The notes under the pieces are model-generated. The model was not told where the DNA came from. It ran no database searches and saw only the letters and a list, made by a program, of their open reading frames with translations. From positions 1-56,272 of the forward strand of contig ONAE01000012.1 of NCBI GenBank assembly GCA_900315695.1: a stretch of 56,272 nt of DNA, read 5' to 3'. This DNA is from an uncultured Prevotella sp. (lineage in GTDB: Bacteria > Bacteroidota > Bacteroidia > Bacteroidales > Bacteroidaceae). Below are positions 44,437 to 51,181 of the stretch, in pieces. Each line of letters opens with the position of its first letter. The first letter of the stretch is position 1. The position numbers were made by a program, and so were the translations under genes.

Positions 44437-47400
44437 TTAATAGGAGAGTTTTATACCGAATGTAAATGTGCGAGAGGCGGGATAGGTTCCACGATCCACA
44501 TAGCCACTGTACTCTGGATCATAACCACTGTAATTAGTGATCGTGAGCAGGTTCTGAGCCGAAGCATAGAGATAGATGCCCAGCTTCTGATTATTGCCTA
44601 AGCGAGGCTGGAAGTTGTAACCGATCTGCAAATTCTTCAAACGAAGATAACTGGCGTCCTCAACATAACGACTGTCAAGGTAGGCGCTATAGTTATTCTG
44701 GGCGAAAGCACGGGGGATAGTGGTACTTGGTGTCAGCTCTGTCCAACGATCCAACAGTTTTGTGGATGCGTTATAACTGGCATTAGGCGACTCAAGTGCT
44801 TGTTCCATTTGGTTATAGAGCTTGTTACCATAGGAGCCCTGGAAGTTAAGGCTGAGGTTCCAGCTCTTATAGCGCAGCTGTGTAGCGAAACCGTATGTGA
44901 AGTCTGGCTGTGCTGAGCCCAGCACCACACGATCATTCTCCTGATCCACTAAGCCATCGCCATTCTGATCCACATATTTCACATCACCGTATTCAACGAC
45001 AGGTTTATTGGCTGGTGAAGGCACCTTGCTAAGATCGTCAGAGGTTTGCACGATACCATCGAACACCCATCCGTAATAGGTACCAAGTGCCTCACCTGGT
45101 CGGATAATGGTCTGGTTGGTGTTGATAATCTCACTCTGACCCGTACCAATACTTGTCACCTCATTGTGGTTATGCGCAATATTGGCGCTGGCCTGCCATG
45201 AGAGATTTTTGGATTGCCATAAAGTGGCATTGACAGCAAACTCCACACCGGTGTTGGTGACATTACCTACGTTGGACAACTGGCGGTCAAAACCAGTAGT
45301 CTGCTCTACAGGGATATTCAGCAACAGGTCAGAAGTCTTCTTATGATAGAAGTCGAAAACAAAACCCAGCTTACCCTTTAGGATATTGAAGTCGAATCCC
45401 AAATCATAGGATGTAGTGGTCTCCCACTTCAAGTCGTCATTACCTAACGCAGAACGATAATAACCCATATTCTTCGAACCACCTAAGAAATAATGGGTGG
45501 CTGCATAGGTTGACAGGAATCTATAGTCGCCAATCTCTTGGTTACCCACAGTACCTACACTGGCACGGAATTTCAGATCTTCGATCCACTTTTGGCCCTT
45601 CAGGAATTTCTCTTCGTTGACATTCCATGAGAAACCGAGCGATGGGAACCAACCCCACTTCTTATTCTTGGCAAAACGGCTTGAGCCATCGGCACGTAAC
45701 GTAGCGGTGACATGATAACGGTCGTGAAGTGAATAGTTGATTCGACCGATGCCAGAGTAAATCACTGATGTCACGAAATCAGACTCTGTATTAACAAGTT
45801 GTGAACCTGACTGCAAACTTCTGTAACTAAGATTCTCATTGGCGAAGTCAGCTGTGCTACCAAGCAGACGCTCGCTTTTCTCCTGCTGATAGGTATAACC
45901 ACCCATCACCTCAAACTCATGGATATTACGATATTTCTTATTCCATGTCAGTGTAACCTCCACCTGGTCGCTCTCCCAACGCTTTGAGCCTACAGCACCA
46001 TAGCCATCAGAGTTGAAACCTATCTGAGAAGTTGCTGGTCCAAACACGTTCTGACGTGTATTGATAACATTAACAGAACCCTGTGTACGCAGTTTCAGAT
46101 TCTTGATAATTTCCCACTGGGCAAAGATGCTCACCAACGTATTGTCAACACGGGTCTGCGCATCAATCTGGGTCAGATCGGCAATGGCATTGGGGGTCTG
46201 TCCGTTACGTACAAAGTCACCTGCTTCAAACGGATTGGCGTAATTAAAGGAGCCATCGGCATTATAGATAGGTACTGCGGGAGAGGTACGCAGCGCTAAC
46301 TCAAGCAGTCCGCTGACACCGTTAGACAGCCCACGGAAAGACTGTGAACCCTCTTGGGTACTCTTGGAGATGTTTGACTTTATACCCACTGTCAGGTTCT
46401 TGAAAAGATCACGCTCATAATTTAAGCGCACACCAAGACGTGAGAAATCAGAACCTCTGATCACACCATCCTGACTAAGGTAGTTGCCAGAAATCAGAAA
46501 ACGCTCTTTCTCTGATCCACCACTTACAGAGGCCTGATGCTGATGAGTGATAGCAGTACGGAACAGCGCGTCCTGCCAGTCAGTGCCTTCTCCCCAAGTC
46601 CTTACTAATTCGGGGGTTACACCTGAGGCTTTTTTCTGGGCATCCGTAGCGAGTTCCAAATAGAGGTCGCCCCATTGCTCGGCATTGAGAACATCAAGAT
46701 GTTTAACCACAGATGACACACCTAATGAGTATCCATAGTCAATCTTGATGCGACCATGTTTACCATTTTTGGTGGTGACGATGATGACACCATTGGCACC
46801 TCGTGAACCGTAGATAGCAGAGGCTGAGACATCCTTCAGCACTTCGATAGACTCAATGTCGGATGGATTGATCGAAGCCAGAGGATTGAAGTTGGTACCA
46901 GCAACGCTGTTACCTGCGTTAGTGGCTTCACTGCTATTATAGATGAGTACACCGTCAATCACATACAGGGGTTCATTACCACCATTGATGGAGTTACCAC
47001 CACGGATGCGGATATTGATGGGAGCGCCTGGCTGTCCGGAAGAAGCTGTGGCATCAAGACCGGCAACTGCACCTCCAAGTATGTTATCAAAGGATGTGGA
47101 GGTCTGCAAGAGTTCCTCGTTCTTCACCGTAGTTACAGCACCCGTCAGAGCCTTACGTTTCTGCACACCATATCCTACAACCACCACTTCATCCAAACGG
47201 TTCGAGTTGTCGATCAATGCTATCTCTACGGGTTCCTCAAAGTCATAGACATCTACGTCGAGGGCACGATAGCCTACATATTCCACTCGGAGAGTCAGCG
47301 GGGCCTCTACCTTCGTCTGAAGAGAGAAGTTGCCGTCGTAGTCAGTCACGACACCCTGACCCTTTTCACTTTTCACAATCACAGATGCGCCAATCAGGGG

Positions 47401-47505
47401 TTCGCCAGTGCGAACGTCGGTGATATGACCTGTAATCAGGTTCTGCGCTATAGCCAACAAGGGGCTAATCGCAACGAATGTTGCAATAAACAATCTTTTT
47501 ACCAT
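44437..47505 (-). CDS. SusC/RagA-family TonB-linked outer membrane transporter
   Basis: 1022 residues. Signal peptide (ends LAIAQ), carboxypeptidase-regulatory-like domain (about 23-100, ITGHITDVRTGEPLIGASVI), TonB box region LDEVVVVGYGVQKRK, plug (about 115-235, with YVIDGVLIYN and IESIEVLKDVSASAIYGSRG), then a barrel ending FTFGIKLSY. It pairs with the SusD gene 21 bases downstream. The substrate is not evident. The promoter and operator belong to the upstream PBP-like gene. Confidence 0.94.
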   Translation of the reverse strand: MVKRLFIATFVAISPLLAIAQNLITGHITDVRTGEPLIGASVIVKSEKGQGVVTDYDGNFSLQTKVEAPLTLRVEYVGYRALDVDVYDFEEPVEIALIDNSNRLDEVVVVGYGVQKRKALTGAVTTVKNEELLQTSTSFDNILGGAVAGLDATASSGQPGAPINIRIRGGNSINGGNEPLYVIDGVLIYNSSEATNAGNSVAGTNFNPLASINPSDIESIEVLKDVSASAIYGSRGANGVIIVTTKNGKHGRIKIDYGYSLGVSSVVKHLDVLNAEQWGDLYLELATDAQKKASGVTPELVRTWGEGTDWQDALFRTAITHQHQASVSGGSEKERFLISGNYLSQDGVIRGSDFSRLGVRLNYERDLFKNLTVGIKSNISKSTQEGSQSFRGLSNGVSGLLELALRTSPAVPIYNADGSFNYANPFEAGDFVRNGQTPNAIADLTQIDAQTRVDNTLVSIFAQWEIIKNLKLRTQGSVNVINTRQNVFGPATSQIGFNSDGYGAVGSKRWESDQVEVTLTWNKKYRNIHEFEVMGGYTYQQEKSERLLGSTADFANENLSYRSLQSGSQLVNTESDFVTSVIYSGIGRINYSLHDRYHVTATLRADGSSRFAKNKKWGWFPSLGFSWNVNEEKFLKGQKWIEDLKFRASVGTVGNQEIGDYRFLSTYAATHYFLGGSKNMGYYRSALGNDDLKWETTTSYDLGFDFNILKGKLGFVFDFYHKKTSDLLLNIPVEQTTGFDRQLSNVGNVTNTGVEFAVNATLWQSKNLSWQASANIAHNHNEVTSIGTGQSEIINTNQTIIRPGEALGTYYGWVFDGIVQTSDDLSKVPSPANKPVVEYGDVKYVDQNGDGLVDQENDRVVLGSAQPDFTYGFATQLRYKSWNLSLNFQGSYGNKLYNQMEQALESPNASYNASTKLLDRWTELTPSTTIPRAFAQNNYSAYLDSRYVEDASYLRLKNLQIGYNFQPRLGNNQKLGIYLYASAQNLLTITNYSGYDPEYSGYVDRGTYPASRTFTFGIKLSY

Positions 47506-47526
47506 AAGAACAAATACCTTTTAAGT

Positions 47527-48459
47527 TTATTTTTGCGCGGTAAGTGTGTCCTTTACCTTTTCAATCTGCACTTGGGCCTGTTTGTTATCAAGGTTCAGCA
47601 GCCCGTATTCATGATTATATTTCGTTCCGTCTGTCAGCACCCATTCCAGGAAACGGTTGACAGCATCATCGGCCTGGTTAAAACTCACACCGATTTTCTC
47701 GACGGCAATCTCCGATACTTTGCCATCCTCCAGCGTAGCTATCAATTCGTCGAGTGTGGCCTTGTCAGAAAAACTCTCTTCGAGACTCTTCTTTACGTCG
47801 ATGCCGATAATGGTCAGGTTATCCTTGATGTGACGACTCTGCAGGTCGAAGATGTTAGGGAGCGCATTGAACGATACACCCAATGGATCCTTCGACAGAG
47901 CGGTATTCAAAAAGAGGTCGTCGCCAGATATACGCTTGCCACGAAAGTTACTGCTCTCTTCACCAAAGTTATGGGCAAAGGATGAGGCTACCGATGAGGC
48001 ATTGCTGCCGCTATAGATCACGAGTTTTTCAAACTGCTTGTTTTTCTTCACTTCCTCGTCGAAGTCTTCATTGAGAAAATACAGCTGCTTCAACTTCTTC
48101 GAGTTCAGGTGCTTGCCTTCCAACACTTTCGCAGCTTCACTGCCGCTGGCTGTGATAGGCAGCACGGCGAACTCTCCGAAATAAACAATATGGCTAAAGT
48201 CTTGTGGTTTTGTATCTTGATGGTCGAATACGACATTCAGATCGATATTTTCCTGATTCTGATTACCTTTGGCAATCTGGAATTCCACACCAGGCTGTGT
48301 TTTTGCATATTCGGTTATCCACTTCTCTACCAGCAGACGGGCAAAACGCGGTGCTTTCACATAGCGCACGCTGCTCGTGTTGGTAGAATTACCCTCAGCC
48401 CAAATGGTACTGATGTTGAGACTCAATAATACTGCGATTGTTAATGCTATTTTTTTCAT
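47527..48459 (-). CDS. PBP-like (PstS-type) exported binding protein
   Basis: 310 residues with a signal peptide (ends STIWA). The body has the type II periplasmic-binding-protein pattern: KAPRFARLLVEKWITEY, AVLPITASGS, KLVIYSGSNASSVASSFAHNFG, then lobe-return segments, as in PstS-like proteins. Family similarity is loose and the ligand is unknown. It is first in the eight-gene leftward operon ahead of SusC. A long leader with a Met/Cys-rich small ORF overlaps its start in another frame. It could deliver or sense the molecule taken up by SusC/D. Confidence 0.6.
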   Translation of the reverse strand: MKKIALTIAVLLSLNISTIWAEGNSTNTSSVRYVKAPRFARLLVEKWITEYAKTQPGVEFQIAKGNQNQENIDLNVVFDHQDTKPQDFSHIVYFGEFAVLPITASGSEAAKVLEGKHLNSKKLKQLYFLNEDFDEEVKKNKQFEKLVIYSGSNASSVASSFAHNFGEESSNFRGKRISGDDLFLNTALSKDPLGVSFNALPNIFDLQSRHIKDNLTIIGIDVKKSLEESFSDKATLDELIATLEDGKVSEIAVEKIGVSFNQADDAVNRFLEWVLTDGTKYNHEYGLLNLDNKQAQVQIEKVKDTLTAQK

Positions 48460-48580
48460 ATTCTTTTTGTTTTATTTGTTCTACACCTTTTATTATATAT
48501 ACACTTCCTTTCATCGCCATAGCCATCATACAGCTACAACACCAACTGTCTTGCATTCGCATTCGATTCATTGTCTTCAT
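48395..48580 (-). CDS. Met/Cys-rich leader ORF overlapping the PBP-like gene
   Basis: A 61-codon frame begins in the leader and runs 65 bases into the PBP-like gene in another frame. Its first 23 residues contain eight Met and three Cys (MKTMNRMRMQDSW then CCSCMMAMAM). It lies wholly downstream of the predicted promoter. A leader peptide whose translation reports Met or Cys supply is plausible, given the operator upstream. It may not be a functional protein; no homologue is known to me. Confidence 0.45.
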   Translation of the reverse strand: MKTMNRMRMQDSWCCSCMMAMAMKGSVYIIKGVEQIKQKEYEKNSINNRSIIESQHQYHLG

Positions 48581-48591
48581 AATCTATAATA

Positions 48592-48658
48592 TTTAATGTT
48601 TAATGTTACTGAAATTTAATCTTTAATGTTTATGAAATTTAATGTTTAATGTTTCACG
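48592..48658. repeat. Three 23-nt repeats built from TTTAATG heptamers
   Basis: Units start at 48592, 48615 and 48638. Each holds two TTTAATG (or TTTAATC) heptamers followed by a 9-base tail. In the leftward transcript they read as CATTAAA repeats at the very 5' end of the leader. Confidence 0.75.
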
Positions 48659-48661
48659 CTG

Positions 48662-48692
48662 CAAAGGTACGGCGATTTCTGCATACCCACAA
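48662..48692 (-). promoter_or_regulatory. Promoter of the PBP-SusCD-OsmC operon
   Basis: Minus-strand TTG (48690-48692), 20-base spacer, TACCTTTG (48662-48669). The predicted leader to the first gene is about 190 bases. Confidence 0.8.
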
Positions 48693-48713
48693 TCCCGATT
48701 TTGTGGCATTCTA

Positions 48714-48733
48714 TATACCACACCTATGGTATA
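48714..48733. promoter_or_regulatory. Inverted-repeat operator upstream of the PBP-SusCD-OsmC operon
   Basis: TATACC-N8-GGTATA, 21 bp upstream of the -33 TTG, identical spacing to the cysK and encapsulin-locus sites. Confidence 0.75.
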
Positions 48734-48748
48734 AGTGTAAATTCCGAG

Positions 48749-48809
48749 AAAAAAACGATGCGCCACACTCAGAAACTTTAACCGACAACAGTTTCTGACG
48801 GACGCATCG
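48749..48809 (-). terminator. Terminator of the carrier operon (after the JAMM gene)
   Basis: On the minus strand, CGATGCG pairs with CGCATCG (48803-48809 with 48756-48762) and AGAAACT with AGTTTCT inside it, followed by a run of T residues (A run at 48749-48755 on the plus strand). Confidence 0.75.
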
Positions 48810-48828
48810 CGGATAAACCGGTTTAAGT

Positions 48829-49218
48829 TTAAAGGTGTACCTCCTTGTCCACCACCTCACCGTTCAGAATCTTGAAGGAATTCAATTTCGGTTCTCCATC
48901 AAGCAACGAGAGGATGGCATAACGGATCGAAGGGTCATTAGCCAGGCGCAGGTCCTCCTGTGAGGGGCGCGAGGGCGAAGCAGGATGTGAATGCCAGTTG
49001 GCGAGAATCTTCAAGCCTTTTTCACGGGCATAGCGCAGGGCTGCAAACTGATCCTTGGGGGCAAAAGAGAAATGCTCCGACGAGTGGTCGATGTTCTCCA
49101 TCCAATAGTTCTCTGTGACCTCGTCGCCGATCCCCAGAAGATAGCCGCACGACTCATCAGGCGCATCCTTCTCCGCCTGTTCTATCAGTTCTTCTATAAT
49201 GTTCTGTGGAATCTTCAT
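48829..49218 (-). CDS. JAMM/MPN+ metallopeptidase, sulfur-carrier processing (HcyD/Mec+-like)
   Basis: 129 residues carrying the full JAMM zinc motif: E22 in PDESCGYLLG and H76-S-H78-P79...P85-S86-x-x-D89. Bacterial relatives such as Mec+ in mycobacteria and HcyD in Wolinella cut next to the C-terminal GG of ThiS-like sulfur carriers, either trimming a tail or releasing the product amino acid. The adjacent carrier gene here encodes exactly such a tail (GGGAR). It is third in the carrier-ThiF-JAMM operon. Its start follows the ThiF stop across five TTTAATG-type heptamers. Confidence 0.85.
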   Translation of the reverse strand: MKIPQNIIEELIEQAEKDAPDESCGYLLGIGDEVTENYWMENIDHSSEHFSFAPKDQFAALRYAREKGLKILANWHSHPASPSRPSQEDLRLANDPSIRYAILSLLDGEPKLNSFKILNGEVVDKEVHL

Positions 49219-49252
49219 TTAATGTTTAATCTTTAATGTTTAATGTCTAATG
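49218..49252. repeat. Five TTTAATG-type heptamers between thiF-like and JAMM genes
   Basis: Heptamers TTTAATG, TTTAATC, TTTAATG, TTTAATG, TCTAATG in perfect register, filling the gap from the ThiF stop codon to the JAMM ATG. Confidence 0.75.
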
Positions 49253-50056
49253 CTGCTTGAGGTCGCACGCGGCCTGTTCGTAATCAATAAGGTGATCGAT
49301 CGTAGGATTGGAGCCGCAGATGGCACATGAGTCACGATGCTTCACTGGCACGGTGCGGAACTGCATCGTCTTGGCATCAAACGTCAGCAGTCGGTTGGTC
49401 AGCAACTCCCCTACACCTGTAAAGTATTTCAGTGTCTCAGCTGCTTGGATGGTTCCCAGCATACCTGCGATGGCACCTAGCACCCCCGCTTGCGAACAGG
49501 TGGGTACAGCACCAACGGGAGGCGGTTCCTTAAACATACAACGGTAACAGGCCGTACCAGGCAAGTGGGTAAAGGTCTGTCCGTTGAATCGCAGGATGCC
49601 GCCATGCGAAAACGGCTTACCCGCCATCACGCACGCATCATTGATGAGAAACTTCACGGGGAAGTTGTCGGTACCGTCCACCACAAAGTCGTATTCCCTG
49701 ATGATATCCAGCGCATTCGAGGAGTCGAGAAACTCATAATAGGTATCCACCTGCACATCGGGGTTGATGGCCTTGATCTTCTCTTCGGCACTCTTCACCT
49801 TTGGTACACCCACATCCTTGGTGAAATGAATCACCTGTCGCTGCAGGTTGCTCAGATCCACCACATCCGCATCCACGATGCCGATGCGCCCGATGCCGGC
49901 TGCTGCCAGATAGAGACTCACAGGAGCCCCTAATCCGCCTGCACCCACCACGAGCACGCGTGCGTTCATTATCTTCTCTTGGCCCTCAACGCCTACATCC
50001 TGCAACAAGATGTGTCGCGAATAGCGCTGTATCTGTTCTTCTGTAAAGTCAATCAT
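49247..50056 (-). CDS. ThiF/MoeB/HesA-family sulfur-carrier adenylyltransferase
   Basis: 269 residues. E1-like Rossmann core with VLVVGAGGLGAPVSLYLAAAG, IVDADVVDLSNLQRQ and DGTDNFPVKFLINDAC. A zinc knuckle has four cysteines (CYRC and CAIC), and a cysteine lies in PTCSQAGVLG. It adenylates the C-terminal glycine of a ThiS/MoaD-type carrier so sulfur can be attached as a thiocarboxylate. It overlaps the carrier gene by 4 bases (ATGA). With the JAMM and MetY-like genes it matches the Hcy-type methionine route rather than thiamine or molybdopterin synthesis, whose other genes are absent here. Confidence 0.88.
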   Translation of the reverse strand: MIDFTEEQIQRYSRHILLQDVGVEGQEKIMNARVLVVGAGGLGAPVSLYLAAAGIGRIGIVDADVVDLSNLQRQVIHFTKDVGVPKVKSAEEKIKAINPDVQVDTYYEFLDSSNALDIIREYDFVVDGTDNFPVKFLINDACVMAGKPFSHGGILRFNGQTFTHLPGTACYRCMFKEPPPVGAVPTCSQAGVLGAIAGMLGTIQAAETLKYFTGVGELLTNRLLTFDAKTMQFRTVPVKHRDSCAICGSNPTIDHLIDYEQAACDLKQH

Positions 50057-50265
50057 CGCGCGCCTCCTCCCATGAAATACAGGAAATCGACCTTGTCGCC
50101 TTCCTTGATCTGGACACTATCCCAGTCCTCGCGCTCAGCGAACTCCTCGTTCACCTGTACGCTGACCATCTCGGGATTCTCTACCAGCAACTGCTTGATC
50201 AGTTCACTTACGTTGAGTGGCAGATTAACATTCTGCGCGTCACCATTTACATAAATCTTTGCCAT
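50053..50265 (-). CDS. ThiS/MoaD-like sulfur carrier protein with masked C-terminus
   Basis: 70 residues with a ubiquitin-like fold: KIYVNGDAQNVNLP, SELIKQLLVENPEMVSVQVNEEF and IKEGDKVDFLYFMGGGAR. Active carriers end in GG; here the chain continues beyond it (GGG-A-R), so the glycine must be exposed by proteolysis. The adjacent JAMM peptidase supplies this. In Wolinella, HcyS is matured the same way. First gene of the leftward carrier operon, 37 bases from its -7 box. Confidence 0.85.
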   Translation of the reverse strand: MAKIYVNGDAQNVNLPLNVSELIKQLLVENPEMVSVQVNEEFAEREDWDSVQIKEGDKVDFLYFMGGGAR

Positions 50266-50301
50266 AATCTTGTCGGTTTAAAAATTTTTTTTATCACGCT
50301 G

Positions 50302-50332
50302 CAAAGGTACGACGATTCCAAGGATTCTACAA
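50302..50332 (-). promoter_or_regulatory. Promoter of the carrier-ThiF-JAMM operon
   Basis: Minus-strand TTG (50330-50332), 20-base spacer, TACCTTTG (50302-50309). Confidence 0.8.
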
Positions 50333-50353
50333 TCCCACACGGATGGTAAATGA

Positions 50354-50373
50354 CATACCACATCAAGGGTATG
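50354..50373. promoter_or_regulatory. Central inverted-repeat operator of the divergent sulfur locus
   Basis: CATACC-N8-GGTATG. Exactly 21 bp separate it from the leftward -33 TTG and exactly 21 bp from the rightward -33 TTG, so one symmetric site can serve both promoters. Confidence 0.8.
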
Positions 50374-50394
50374 CGAAATGCCACGAACAGGCGA

Positions 50395-50425
50395 TTGTGA
50401 GGGTGCCGAAAACTCCGTAACTTTG
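50395..50425 (+). promoter_or_regulatory. Promoter of the encapsulin operon
   Basis: TTG (50395-50397), 20-base spacer, TAACTTTG (50418-50425), 27 bases before the DsrE-like ATG. Confidence 0.8.
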
Positions 50426-50452
50426 CAGCGTGATATTAAACCGACAAAAAAA

Positions 50453-50932
50453 ATGGCAGAAAACAAAAAACTAAGCATCATCGCCTTCAGTGGCGATTTC
50501 GACAAGCTGACCGCTGTATTTACATTAGGTACGGGCGCGGCTGCAGTTGGCTATGAGGTCAACATCTTCTTCACATTCTGGGGCCTCGACGCCATCAAGA
50601 AAAAGCAGGGTAGAAGCTTTACCGGCGGAAACTGGCTCACGAAGCTCTTCGGATTCATGATGGGCGGATTGAAGGTGACGCCAACCTCACGTTTTAACTT
50701 CCTCGGTGCAGGTCCAAAAATCTTCCGTTATCTCATGCGTAAGAACAATGTGGCAACCCTCGAGGAGCTCGTAGAGGCTGCAAAGGCATTAGGGATCAAC
50801 CTCTATGCCTGTGAGATGGCGATGCACGTGCTTGGGCTGAAGAAAGAAGATTTCATTCCCGAGGTGAAAGATATACTTGGTGTGGCCTCGTTCTTGAACC
50901 TCTCTGAAGGTGGACAAACATTATTCATTTAA
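50453..50932 (+). CDS. DsrE/DsrF-like sulfur-relay protein (DsrE2 type)
   Basis: 159 residues from the ATG at 50453. DsrE2-like fold: LSIIAFSGDFDKLTAVFTLGTGAAAVGYEVNIFFTFWGLDAI, a short hydrophobic FGFMMGGLKV loop, and the conserved cysteine in INLYACEMAMHVLGL. DsrE-family proteins carry persulfide sulfur, often with TusA partners. First gene of the rightward operon, 12 bases before the TusA-like gene. The pair probably passes sulfur between the desulfurase, stored sulfur and the carrier. Confidence 0.82.
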   Translation: MAENKKLSIIAFSGDFDKLTAVFTLGTGAAAVGYEVNIFFTFWGLDAIKKKQGRSFTGGNWLTKLFGFMMGGLKVTPTSRFNFLGAGPKIFRYLMRKNNVATLEELVEAAKALGINLYACEMAMHVLGLKKEDFIPEVKDILGVASFLNLSEGGQTLFI

Positions 50933-50944
50933 TAACCGACATTT

Positions 50945-51169
50945 ATGGCAACAAAAGTTTTAGACATTACGAAAGAGCATTGCCCGATGACTTTCGTAAA
51001 GACGAAGATTGAGCTCTCGAAGCTCAGTGAGGGCGACATCCTGGAAGTGCTGTTGGCAGAGGGCGAACCACTTGAAAACGTTCCCCGCAACGCCAAGGAG
51101 CAGGGCTACAACGTGCTATCAGTAGAACATGTGGAAGGTACGACACATCGAGTAACAATAAAAAAATAA
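50945..51169 (+). CDS. TusA/SirA-like sulfur transfer protein
   Basis: 74 residues with the TusA fold: VLDITKEHCPMTFVKTK places the persulfide cysteine at C13 followed by P14, then LSEGDILEVLLAEGEPLENVP and HRVTIKK. TusA proteins accept persulfide from cysteine desulfurases and hand it to DsrE-type or other acceptors. Lies between the DsrE-like and encapsulin genes, 12 bases from each. Confidence 0.88.
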   Translation: MATKVLDITKEHCPMTFVKTKIELSKLSEGDILEVLLAEGEPLENVPRNAKEQGYNVLSVEHVEGTTHRVTIKK

Positions 51170-51181
51170 AACATTAAGATT

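Noticed and set aside
48592-48658. 23-nt repeats as CRISPR
   Set aside because: Simple heptamer-based tandem repeat with no spacers.
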